Positions 7,718 through 15,759 of a stretch of 64,000 nucleotides of DNA are shown piece by piece. The stretch covers positions 1 to 64,000 of the forward strand of contig NZ_JBGSXS010000272.1 in assembly GCF_041751335.1 (NCBI RefSeq), read 5' to 3'. This stretch comes from Aquiflexum sp041751335. GTDB taxonomy: Bacteria; Bacteroidota; Bacteroidia; Cytophagales; Cyclobacteriaceae. How positions within the stretch are numbered: position 1 is the stretch's first letter; every line of letters begins with the position of its first letter. A program made the translations under genes and the position numbers. The notes below the pieces were generated by a model, which saw nothing but the letters and a program-made list of their open reading frames with translations, did no database searches and had not been told where the DNA came from.

Positions 7718-8965
7718 ATGAAAATAAATAAGAATTGGGTTTTATTTTCTCTTATTAATTTTTTTATAGCCTCAGTAATGGGGTTGATGCTAAGAGGGGC
7801 ATTTATATGGGAAATCAATTGGTTAGATTATAGGAACTTAATGCATGGTCATTCCCATGTTACCATGTTGGGATGGGTTTATTTAGCACTTTATATTCTT
7901 ATTGGCCATTGTTTTCTACCAAAAAAAGTATGGGCCAAACCTATTTATTCATGGCTGTTCTGGTTTACACAGATTACGGTGCTTGGGATGATGGTCAGTT
8001 TTCCAATTCAGGGCTATGGTGTTGTTTCCATTACCTTCTCTACATTACACATATTGGCAAGTTATCTCTTTTGTTATCTTGTATGGCGTGACCAGGACAT
8101 CAAAAATCCTCAAATTTCTTTGTTACTCAAGACGGCGCTGGTCCTTTTGGTTTTTTCTACTTTGGGGGTGTGGAGTTTGGGGCCATTGACAATTTCATTG
8201 GGAAGGGGCTCTACACTTTATCAGCTGGCCATCCAATTTTATTTGCATTTCCAATTCCATGGATGGTTTACCTTTTCTCTTTTGGCTTTGTTAATGGGCT
8301 TGTTATCCCAAAATTCCAATTACAATCACAGCACCTTCAAATGGTTTTATGCCTTGCTTTTGGCATCTGTCATTTTAACCTATGGGCTGGTACTGGAATG
8401 GGGTTTGGGGGGGTCTATTCCATTAATATTGAACGGTTTGGGCATAGTATTTCAGTTAGGAGCATTTCTGATGTTTATTAACTTGATTAAGGAAAACAAA
8501 CCCAATTATTTGAATAATAAATCCTCTTTAGGCAAATCATTTTATGCCCTTGGATTGCTTTCTTGGATGTTCAAAATTATTATCCAATGTGCCGTACTAG
8601 TGCCTTCTGTAGCTGTAGTTTCCTTTACCATTCGATCATTTATGGTTGGATTTATCCATTTAACCATGCTTGGTTTTGTTTCGGGACTTTTGTTTGCGCT
8701 AATATTTGGGATCGGTCTTGTGAATGAAAGAAAAAAAGTCATGCAGACAGGGAAATACCTATTTGTTATTGGTTTTGTATTAAGTGAATTCCTTTTGTTT
8801 GTCCAAGGCCTATTTTATTGGCTACAATGGGGACAGCTTCCGGTATTTTACGAACTGATATTCGGCGCATCTGTCTTGATTCCACTTTCAATTTTATTGA
8901 TGATCATTTATTTAATAAAAATTCCAATCTATAAATATAATCCTAAGATGATAATAGCTTATTAA
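7718..8965 (+). CDS. Heme-copper-oxidase-subunit-I-like membrane protein of the nos cluster
   Basis: About 415 residues from the ATG at 7718 (MKINKNWVLF); the frame is open further upstream without a good start. About twelve hydrophobic helices are visible. MHGHSHVTMLGW resembles helix II of cytochrome oxidase subunit I, YLHFQFHGWFTF resembles helix VI, and GFIHLTMLGF resembles helix X. The His-His pair that binds CuB on helix VII is not found, so it is unlikely to be a normal O2 or NO reductase. It lies 24 bases before a cytochrome c gene and nosZ. A role in electron transfer or heme handling for N2O respiration is inference. Confidence 0.7.
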   Translation: MKINKNWVLFSLINFFIASVMGLMLRGAFIWEINWLDYRNLMHGHSHVTMLGWVYLALYILIGHCFLPKKVWAKPIYSWLFWFTQITVLGMMVSFPIQGYGVVSITFSTLHILASYLFCYLVWRDQDIKNPQISLLLKTALVLLVFSTLGVWSLGPLTISLGRGSTLYQLAIQFYLHFQFHGWFTFSLLALLMGLLSQNSNYNHSTFKWFYALLLASVILTYGLVLEWGLGGSIPLILNGLGIVFQLGAFLMFINLIKENKPNYLNNKSSLGKSFYALGLLSWMFKIIIQCAVLVPSVAVVSFTIRSFMVGFIHLTMLGFVSGLLFALIFGIGLVNERKKVMQTGKYLFVIGFVLSEFLLFVQGLFYWLQWGQLPVFYELIFGASVLIPLSILLMIIYLIKIPIYKYNPKMIIAY

Positions 8966-8989
8966 AAACACATAATAAACAAATACTCT

Positions 8990-9496
8990 ATGAAAAATCT
9001 AACTCTATTCTCGCTTGCTTTATTTAGCATATTGCTTTTTTCCTGTGGCTCAGGCAATAATGAAAGTAATGACGCAACATCTCAAAATCAGGAAATTAAT
9101 GAGCCCGAAGTCCCAAAATCCATTGCAGAAGGCAAAGGAATAGGGGAAATTACCCAGGTAGAACTATCCGATGAAATAGATACTGGTATGGTCAAAATGG
9201 GGAAATCTATATATGATATGAAATGTTCCGCCTGTCACAAGTTAACCGATCAGCGGGTAGTAGGCCCGGGTTTTCAGGGAGTAACAAACAGACGGAAGCC
9301 TGAGTGGATCATGAACATGATCACCAATGTAGAAGTCATGCTGGATCAGGATCCTGCTGCCCAAAAAATGCTGGAAGAATGTCTTACCAGAATGCCAAAT
9401 CAAAATGTTTCTATTGGCGATGCTAGAAACATACTTGAATTTCTCCGGAATAATGACATGGAAACAGCAGGTGAAAAAGATGGTGCTACTTCCTAA
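8990..9496 (+). CDS. Lipoprotein monoheme cytochrome c of the nos cluster
   Basis: A 168-residue protein with a lipoprotein signal (hydrophobic stretch then LLFSCGSG, Cys19) and an acidic linker. One class I cytochrome c domain follows: heme motif CSACH at about residues 77-81, G-P-x-F after it, and a candidate axial Met in TRMPNQNV. It should be anchored to the outer face of the inner membrane or periplasmic side and carry electrons. It lies 21 bases before nosZ, so it is the likely direct electron donor to NosZ in this menaquinone-based clade II system. Confidence 0.85.
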   Translation: MKNLTLFSLALFSILLFSCGSGNNESNDATSQNQEINEPEVPKSIAEGKGIGEITQVELSDEIDTGMVKMGKSIYDMKCSACHKLTDQRVVGPGFQGVTNRRKPEWIMNMITNVEVMLDQDPAAQKMLEECLTRMPNQNVSIGDARNILEFLRNNDMETAGEKDGATS

Positions 9497-9517
9497 TACA
9501 TACAAAAAGAAAGTATT

Positions 9518-11533
9518 ATGAATCGATCAACAATTAATTTACAAATAATCTCAGTGGCAATATTGATGCTTGCATCATGTAGCAACCGGGACACCAGGCA
9601 AATAGTCCATGGTGATGCTGCCGAACAAGTCTATGTACCGCCCGGGGAATACGATGAATTTTATGCTTTTTTATCCGGTGGATATAGTGGACAGGTAACT
9701 GTATATGGTATCCCTTCGGGAAGAATGTTTAAAGAAATCCCGGTTTTTTCCCAGTATCCTGAAAATGGCTATGGCTATAGTGAAGAAACCAAACCAATGT
9801 TCAATACCTCTTATGGGTTTGTACCGTGGGATGATTCTCACCACATTGAACTTTCTCAGCAAAACGGTGAATTTGATGGTAGGTGGTTATTTGTTAATGG
9901 AAACAACACCCCAAGGATTGCCCGTGTGGATTTGACCACTTTTGAGACAGTTGAAATTCTAGAAATCCCTGATGTCGCAGGCTTACACTGTGCACCCTTT
10001 ATTACCGAAAATTCAGAATATTTGGTTTCTGGGACAAGGTTTAGTGTTCCCATACCACAGAAAGATGTTCCGATTGAATCTTTTAAAGAGAATTTCAAGG
10101 GATTGATCAACTATGTTTCCGTTGATCCGGAGCATGGTCATATGGAACTTGCCTTCCAAATAGAAATGCCCGGGTTTAATTATGACCTGGCCAGAAATGG
10201 CAAAGGTCCGTCACACGGGTGGAGTTTTCTGACGTCCTATAACTCCGAACAGGCACATACCCTTTTGGAAGTTAATGCTTCCCAGATGGATAAGGATTTG
10301 ATGGCAATCATCAATTGGAAGAAAGCAGAGGAGTGTCTGGCTGCGGGAAAATTTACGGAAAGAACTACGTCCTACTATCATAATTTGCATGATGAGGCTT
10401 CCGGCATAGTGAAATCTACAGAATTGACTACCACAAAAATTCTCGATCCTAAAGAATGTCCTGACTTGGTCTATTTTATCCCTGTCCCGAAATCACCTCA
10501 TGGAGCTGATGTGGATCCAACAGGTGAATATTTGGTCGGCAATGGTAAATTGTCTGCGGATATGTCTGTATATTCTTTTAGTAAAATGATGAAAGCGATT
10601 GAAGAAAAGAATTTTGATGGAGAATTTGACGGAATTCCTATAATCAGCTATGAAGCCGGATTACATGGTATAGTCCAAAAACCAGGTTTGGGACCTTTGC
10701 ATACCGAATTTGATGGTAGAGGAAATGCTTATACCACATTCTTTATCTCGTCGGAGGTGGTAAAATGGAATGTGGAAACTAAGGAAATATTGGATAGGCA
10801 TCCAGTTTATTATTCGCCCGGGCACCTTACCATTCCAGGCGGCGAAACCCGCAAACCAAACGGAAAATATTTGTTAGCGATGAATAAAATCACAAAAGAT
10901 AGGTTCTTGCCAACTGGTCCTGAAATGATGCACTCGGCTCAACTGTTTGATATATCCGGGGACAAGATGAAGATGTTACTGGATTTCCCCACCAAGTCAG
11001 AGCCCCATTATGCCCAGATTATTGCCGCAGATATGGTAATGCCCAATTCCAAAAAATTCTACCCAATTGAAGAAAACACGCACCCTCATGTCACCTTGGG
11101 TGAGGGAAATAGCAGGGTAGAACGAGATGGTGACGAAGTCCATGTCTATATGACTGCTATGAGAAGTCACTTGGCTCCGGATAATATAGAAGGTTTGAAA
11201 GTGGGGGATAAGGTTTTCTTTCATGTGACCAATATGGAACAGGATTGGGATATGCCTCATGGTTTTGCCATGCAGGGTGCCAGGAATGCGGAATTGTTGG
11301 TAATGCCCGGACAAACCAGGACGCTTTTATGGGAACCTCAGAAAGTGAGTGTATTTGCCTTCTATTGCACAGATTTCTGTTCTGCACTTCACCAGGAAAT
11401 GTCCGGATATGCAAGAGTATCCGCTCAAGGCTCGGATGTGCCTCTTAAATGGGGTCTTAATGAAGAGCTTAGAGAAAGTCAGCAGGCGGCAAATGCCTTC
11501 TATGATCAAGCAAAAACCAATGCAGGCAAATAA
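9518..11533 (+). CDS. nosZ: Nitrous oxide reductase, clade II (Sec-dependent)
   Basis: A 671-residue multicopper enzyme that reduces N2O to N2 in the periplasm. The N-terminus is a Sec-type signal with a lipobox-like LASC, without the twin-arginine motif of clade I enzymes. The propeller domain carries the HH pair of the CuZ site in WDDSHHIEL and further histidines (SPHGADVDP, GLHGI, GPLHTEF, SPGHLT, EPHYAQ). The C-terminal cupredoxin domain has the CuA ligands C617, C621, H625 and M628 (CTDFCSALHQEM). All key ligands seen are intact. It is followed by a stem-loop and then the nosL fusion gene. Confidence 0.96.
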   Translation: MNRSTINLQIISVAILMLASCSNRDTRQIVHGDAAEQVYVPPGEYDEFYAFLSGGYSGQVTVYGIPSGRMFKEIPVFSQYPENGYGYSEETKPMFNTSYGFVPWDDSHHIELSQQNGEFDGRWLFVNGNNTPRIARVDLTTFETVEILEIPDVAGLHCAPFITENSEYLVSGTRFSVPIPQKDVPIESFKENFKGLINYVSVDPEHGHMELAFQIEMPGFNYDLARNGKGPSHGWSFLTSYNSEQAHTLLEVNASQMDKDLMAIINWKKAEECLAAGKFTERTTSYYHNLHDEASGIVKSTELTTTKILDPKECPDLVYFIPVPKSPHGADVDPTGEYLVGNGKLSADMSVYSFSKMMKAIEEKNFDGEFDGIPIISYEAGLHGIVQKPGLGPLHTEFDGRGNAYTTFFISSEVVKWNVETKEILDRHPVYYSPGHLTIPGGETRKPNGKYLLAMNKITKDRFLPTGPEMMHSAQLFDISGDKMKMLLDFPTKSEPHYAQIIAADMVMPNSKKFYPIEENTHPHVTLGEGNSRVERDGDEVHVYMTAMRSHLAPDNIEGLKVGDKVFFHVTNMEQDWDMPHGFAMQGARNAELLVMPGQTRTLLWEPQKVSVFAFYCTDFCSALHQEMSGYARVSAQGSDVPLKWGLNEELRESQQAANAFYDQAKTNAGK

Positions 11534-11542
11534 AATAAATGT

Positions 11543-11567
11543 ACTGCCACTTTTAATTGGTGGCAGT
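11543..11567 (+). terminator. Stem-loop between nosZ and nosL
   Basis: ACTGCCAC (11543-11550) pairs with GTGGCAGT (11560-11567), giving an 8-bp stem. ATCATAAAAAAAT follows rather than a T-run, so it is more likely an mRNA-stabilising or attenuating element that keeps nosZ message more abundant than the downstream genes than a full terminator. Confidence 0.5.
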
Positions 11568-11586
11568 ATCATAAAAAAATATTCAG

Positions 11587-12666
11587 ATGAGAATTTTACC
11601 CTCTTCAAGAATTTTGATGATCCTGGCTTTGTTGAGCCTTGGCGCAGTTTTCTTTTTCCCCTTGTGGCAAATACTTTTGGACGCTGCTCAATTTCCAGGA
11701 GGATTACAACTTCATATCTGGGTCAATAAAATTTCCGGAACGGACAAGTATATACTTCAAAATATCAATATTCTAAATCATTATATTGGAATGAAATCAA
11801 TTCACCCGGATTCCATTCCTGAATTGAAATACTTTCCATTTATTATCTATGGATTGTTGGCTTTGGGGCTCGTCGTTGTGGTAATAGACAAGGCCTGGGC
11901 ATACCTTTCATGGTCCGTCCTTATTTCATTATTGGGGATACTAGGAATTTATGACTTTTACCTTTGGCTATATGATTACGGGCACAATCTTGATCCGACA
12001 GCTCCTATAAAAATAGAGGGTATGACCTATCAACCTCCCTTATTCGGTGCCAAGGATCTGCTTAATTTCTATGTTCAATCTTATCCTCATTGGGGGGCAG
12101 CCTTTCTTGGTTTGGCTGTTATTATTGCATTTTTGGCTTATTTAAAAAAGATCCATAAACCTAAAATAGATCAACTCGAACCTGCAGATTTAGTAACGAA
12201 AGCAACAGGTCAATCGAAACAAAAAAAGGTTAACAATATATTAATCCAAGTTATTGCTGGTTTGCTGTTGGTAGGTTGTGGTATAAATCCAGAACCTATT
12301 GTTTTTGGCAAAGATCACTGCGTCTATTGTAAAATGAGCATTGCCGATCCCAAATACGGGGCGGAACTGGTTACCGCTAAAGGTAAGGTATTTAAATTCG
12401 ATGCATTGGAGTGTATGGTGCCGTATATGCAACAACAGGACAAATCAGACTACGCTTATGTCTTGGGGATAGCCTATGATGATCCCGGCATATTACATCC
12501 CGTAGGCAGCATGCATTTTATAATCGCTGAAAAATACAATAGCCCGATGGGTGCTAACTTGGCCGGATTTAAAAATGTGCAGCTTATTGCAAATAATCCG
12601 AATCTATTTGATTGGGAAAGCCTAAAAAGTCATTTATCCTCCAGAATCTCCCAGCAGCAGCCATGA
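11587..12666 (+). CDS. nosL: Membrane-domain/NosL fusion (copper chaperone for NosZ)
   Basis: A 359-residue protein in two parts. Residues 1 to about 200 form a membrane domain with four hydrophobic helices and a loop containing HPDSIPELKYFPF. Residues from about 232 form a NosL domain with the copper-binding motif CVYCKMSIADPKYG (Cys245, Cys248, Met250) and a second Cys in LECM. NosL delivers Cu(I) to apo-NosZ outside the membrane. The junction holds an embedded lipobox-like LLLVGCG, as if a stand-alone lipoprotein NosL had been joined to the membrane protein. Its TGA overlaps the nosD ATG (ATGA). Confidence 0.88.
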   Translation: MRILPSSRILMILALLSLGAVFFFPLWQILLDAAQFPGGLQLHIWVNKISGTDKYILQNINILNHYIGMKSIHPDSIPELKYFPFIIYGLLALGLVVVVIDKAWAYLSWSVLISLLGILGIYDFYLWLYDYGHNLDPTAPIKIEGMTYQPPLFGAKDLLNFYVQSYPHWGAAFLGLAVIIAFLAYLKKIHKPKIDQLEPADLVTKATGQSKQKKVNNILIQVIAGLLLVGCGINPEPIVFGKDHCVYCKMSIADPKYGAELVTAKGKVFKFDALECMVPYMQQQDKSDYAYVLGIAYDDPGILHPVGSMHFIIAEKYNSPMGANLAGFKNVQLIANNPNLFDWESLKSHLSSRISQQQP

Positions 12667-13913
12667 CCTTTCAGTTTAGAATTTTCCTATTACTATGTTT
12701 TTTTGGATTTGGAGAAATTTCAACTTTCGCTGGTACCTGGCATGTTAGGAAAGGTACTGATTTATCCAATATTAAGATGGCGGTTTCCTTAGCACATGAC
12801 GGTGATACCCTGTTTATCAATAAAGGGCTTTATTTGGAGAATTTGATCGAAATCAACAAACCACTTACTTTAATTGGAATAGACAACCCGGTAATCGACA
12901 GTGAGGGTGGGGATGAGATTTTTGTGGTTACATCGGACGATGTGTTGATACATGGATTAACACTCAAAAATATAGGTGTAAGTTTTCTGAAAGACAGGGC
13001 GGCTATCAAACTGATTGAAGTAAAGGGGGTAGTTATTCAGAACAATACACTGCTAAACTCTTTTTTTGGTATTTATTTACAAAACACCAGTGATTGCACT
13101 ATTCGAGATAATGTGGTGACCGGGAAATCAGTGGACGAAATCCATTCGGGTAATGCGATTCATATCTGGAAAAGCAAAAGGATAGAAGTGGTCAACAATC
13201 AGTTAAGCCATCACCGCGATGGCATTTATTTGGAATTCGTTGATCAAAGTTTGTTTAAGGGAAACCTCAGCAAAAACAACATGCGCTATGGTATGCATTT
13301 TATGTTTTCCAACTATGATACTTATCAGGACAACACTTTTGAGAGAAATGGTGCAGGAGTTGCGGTAATGTTCAGCAAGCATATTAAAATGATAAATAAT
13401 GTTTTTGTTGATAACTGGGGCGGTGCATCCTACGGAATTCTGTTAAAGGAAATCAGCGACGGATTGGTGTTCAATAATACCTTTGAAAGAAACACAACAG
13501 GGGTTTATGCTGAAGGTGCTAACCGGATTACCTTAGAAAACAATAATTTTATCTCCAATGGAAAAGCCATGGACATTAAAGGAAACTGCTTGGACAACAA
13601 GATTATTTCAAATAATTTTATCAATAATACTTTTGAAGTTCTTACCAATTCCCGCTCCAACCTAAATCATTTTGAAGGAAATTATTGGGGGCAATATAAG
13701 GGGTATGATCTGGATAAAGACGGAATAGGTGATGTGCCCCATAGGCCGGTAAATCTTTTTGCATTGGTCACTGAGAAGATTCCGGCGGCCAACATGCTAT
13801 TGCATAGTTTTTTAGTAAACAGTTTGGAGATGGCTGAACGTTTGTTTCCATCGATGATTCCGGAGCAATTGGTAGATGAAAAGCCCCTGATTAAGCCCAT
13901 AAAATATGATTAA
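12663..13913 (+). CDS. nosD: NosD, periplasmic right-handed beta-helix copper-site maturation factor
   Basis: 416 residues from the ATG at 12663, which overlaps the nosL stop; the longer open frame lies inside nosL and was not used. A signal peptide (FLLLCFFGFGEISTFA) is followed by NosD/CASH-type parallel beta-helix repeats with many N-N and G-x-x-x-x turns, for example VVIQNNTLLNSFFGIYL. NosD works with the ABC transporter NosFY to supply sulfur for the CuZ cluster of NosZ. The gene overlaps nosF by 8 bases. Confidence 0.93.
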   Translation: MTFQFRIFLLLCFFGFGEISTFAGTWHVRKGTDLSNIKMAVSLAHDGDTLFINKGLYLENLIEINKPLTLIGIDNPVIDSEGGDEIFVVTSDDVLIHGLTLKNIGVSFLKDRAAIKLIEVKGVVIQNNTLLNSFFGIYLQNTSDCTIRDNVVTGKSVDEIHSGNAIHIWKSKRIEVVNNQLSHHRDGIYLEFVDQSLFKGNLSKNNMRYGMHFMFSNYDTYQDNTFERNGAGVAVMFSKHIKMINNVFVDNWGGASYGILLKEISDGLVFNNTFERNTTGVYAEGANRITLENNNFISNGKAMDIKGNCLDNKIISNNFINNTFEVLTNSRSNLNHFEGNYWGQYKGYDLDKDGIGDVPHRPVNLFALVTEKIPAANMLLHSFLVNSLEMAERLFPSMIPEQLVDEKPLIKPIKYD

Positions 13914-14637
13914 TATTGATAGACTATATAAAGCTTTTGGCAAGCATCAGGTTTTGGATAATATATGTTTGGATTTTGAAAAAGGTCAAAGCGTGGCATT
14001 GATTGGTCCCAATGGATCTGGAAAGACAACTTTGATTAAGATTATATTGGGTCTCGTGGGAGCGAACAACGGCACAACGACAGTAGGTGGTAGATCCATT
14101 AAAGGACAGAGTGATTATAGAAAGCAGATTGGTTACATGCCCCAAATGAGCAGCTTTCCGGATAACATGTCTGTCAGGCAACTTTTCACCATGATGAAAA
14201 AACTTCGGTCCGATGTGGGTAATCAGGCATATGATCTTGACTTATACCGAGCATATAATATTGAAGGAATGGGTAAAAAGCGGCTCGGGATCCTTTCTGG
14301 AGGTATGAAGCAAAAAGTCAGTGCTGCACTGGCCTTCCTTTTTGATCCTCAGATACTGATTCTGGATGAACCTACCGCAGGGTTGGATCCAATATCCAAT
14401 GAGATTTTAAAGGATAAATTAAAGGCACAAATCGATGCCGGAAAACTGGTTTTGATTACTTCACATATTTTAAATGACCTGGATGAAATAACTACACATG
14501 TTGCGTATTTAATAGATGGAAAAGTTAGGTTTTATAGAAGCCTTGAGCAGTTAAAAAAGGAAACTTCAGAATCTCGACTTAACAGAATAATTGCCCAAAT
14601 TTTAAAGACAGATGAGGCGTATGCTAAAGATAACTAA
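13906..14637 (+). CDS. nosF: NosF, ABC transporter ATPase for CuZ assembly
   Basis: A 243-residue nucleotide-binding subunit with Walker A GPNGSGKTT, a Q-loop (GYMPQMSSFP), the signature LSGGMKQKVSAALAF, Walker B LILDEPTAGLDP and a switch histidine in ITSHIL. It pairs with the permease encoded next and with NosD. Start and stop codons overlap the neighbours on both sides, so translation is coupled. It is of the normal length for the family. Confidence 0.94.
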   Translation: MINIDRLYKAFGKHQVLDNICLDFEKGQSVALIGPNGSGKTTLIKIILGLVGANNGTTTVGGRSIKGQSDYRKQIGYMPQMSSFPDNMSVRQLFTMMKKLRSDVGNQAYDLDLYRAYNIEGMGKKRLGILSGGMKQKVSAALAFLFDPQILILDEPTAGLDPISNEILKDKLKAQIDAGKLVLITSHILNDLDEITTHVAYLIDGKVRFYRSLEQLKKETSESRLNRIIAQILKTDEAYAKDN

Positions 14638-15388
14638 ATTTGTCATTCTGGATTTATTCCGCAATTGGATTCTTTTTTTGTATATGGCTTTCCTTGCGAT
14701 AGCTGTCTTTGGGTTCTTTATGTTGGAGGGACAAGGTGACAAAGCGATACTTGGAATCTTTAACTTGGTACTATTGGTTGTGCCGATGATCACGGTGATT
14801 TTTTCTACGATTTACTATTACAACATGTATGAATTTATCGTCCTTTTATTGGCTCAGCCACTTAAAAGAAGAGCGGTTCTGGGAAGTATTTTTTTAGGCC
14901 TGGCCATTTCCTTTGGCCTTATTCTATTGCTGGGGCTAGGCTTGCCACTATTGCTGATGCATCCTTCGGAAATTTCCTTCCTGGTGCTCATCGTATCCTT
15001 AATGCTGACGATGGTCTTCATATCACTGGCGCTGTTGGGAGGTATTCTAAGCAGGGATAAGGCAAAGGGGATTGGAATATCGTTGTTGTTTTGGGTGTAT
15101 TTTGTAATAATATATGATGGAATTATTCTTTTGCTGATGTACAACTTCAGTGATTACCCCATAGAAAAAGGTATCCTTTTTGTCACTTTTCTCAACCCTG
15201 TTGATCTGGGCAGAATAGTGGTGCTAATGCAGACCGAGGCTGCAGCTTTGATGGGGTATAGTGGTGCTATTTTCAACCTGTTTTTCAGTGATTGGAAGGG
15301 TATAATAGGCAGCATAATTGTCTTACTGTTGTGGTCATTCATTCCGGTTTTGGGGGCATTCAGGATTTTCAACCGAAAGGACCTTTAA
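14612..15388 (+). CDS. nosY: NosY, ABC transporter permease for CuZ assembly
   Basis: A 258-residue integral membrane protein with six hydrophobic segments and an N-terminal cytoplasmic helix (MLKITKFVILDLFRNW). Two in-frame ATGs, at 14612 and 14621, are possible starts; both lie inside the nosF end. A conserved QPLKRRAVLG loop after the second helix matches ABC-2-type NosY permeases. With NosF and NosD it exports a sulfur compound for CuZ formation. It is the last gene of the nos operon. Confidence 0.92.
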   Translation: MRRMLKITKFVILDLFRNWILFLYMAFLAIAVFGFFMLEGQGDKAILGIFNLVLLVVPMITVIFSTIYYYNMYEFIVLLLAQPLKRRAVLGSIFLGLAISFGLILLLGLGLPLLLMHPSEISFLVLIVSLMLTMVFISLALLGGILSRDKAKGIGISLLFWVYFVIIYDGIILLLMYNFSDYPIEKGILFVTFLNPVDLGRIVVLMQTEAAALMGYSGAIFNLFFSDWKGIIGSIIVLLLWSFIPVLGAFRIFNRKDL

Positions 15389-15419
15389 AAAGGGTTTAAT
15401 AAATGTTCACTGAGCTATT

Positions 15420-15466
15420 GGAACTACAGATTCCTTAGACCTATCCCTGCGATTTCAAAGGATAGT
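15420..15466. repeat. Degraded REP-like palindrome pair
   Basis: GGAACTACAGATTCC (15420-15434) is a two-base variant of the GGAATTACAAATTCC unit and is preceded by the same CTATT context. CTATCC and GGATAG (15441-15465) flank a second unit with a changed core. It is followed by the 83-base element, as at 5213-5436. Confidence 0.55.
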
Positions 15467-15484
15467 CTTCTGATTTGTGAGAAA

Positions 15485-15567
15485 CCTGTAACCTATTATT
15501 AAAATTGTGTAATGCAAAGCGCATTAAAAAAACTTAAAATTGTTTATTGTGAAAATTCATTTGCAAA
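15485..15567. repeat. 83-base duplicated element, copy 2
   Basis: Partner of 5354-5436, same strand and same length, 10 mismatches by my count. It ends 193 bases before the oxidase start codon, compared with 325 bases before the AhpD-like gene for copy 1. Confidence 0.75.
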
Positions 15568-15759
15568 GACGATATAATCACATCAAAGGATAAAAAAACA
15601 GATTTTTTTTAAACTTTCATACACCAATCTTATTAAATTTTAGTTCACTGTCAGCTATTATCCATTGTGGGCCCTGTGATATTTCATTGCTTAAGGATTC
15701 TTGTAAAGCTGCTTATAGTCAAATAGATAGAATTAAACAACCATCATGACAGATATAAA

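Larger units (their letters stand above)
15389..15759. other. Intergenic region before the oxidase operon
   Basis: 371 bases containing a degraded REP-like pair (15420-15466) and the second copy of the 83-base element (15485-15567). An open stretch just before the oxidase gene (CGPCDIS, then KDSCKAAYSQ) looks like coding debris but has no start. The oxidase promoter should lie here. Confidence 0.5.
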
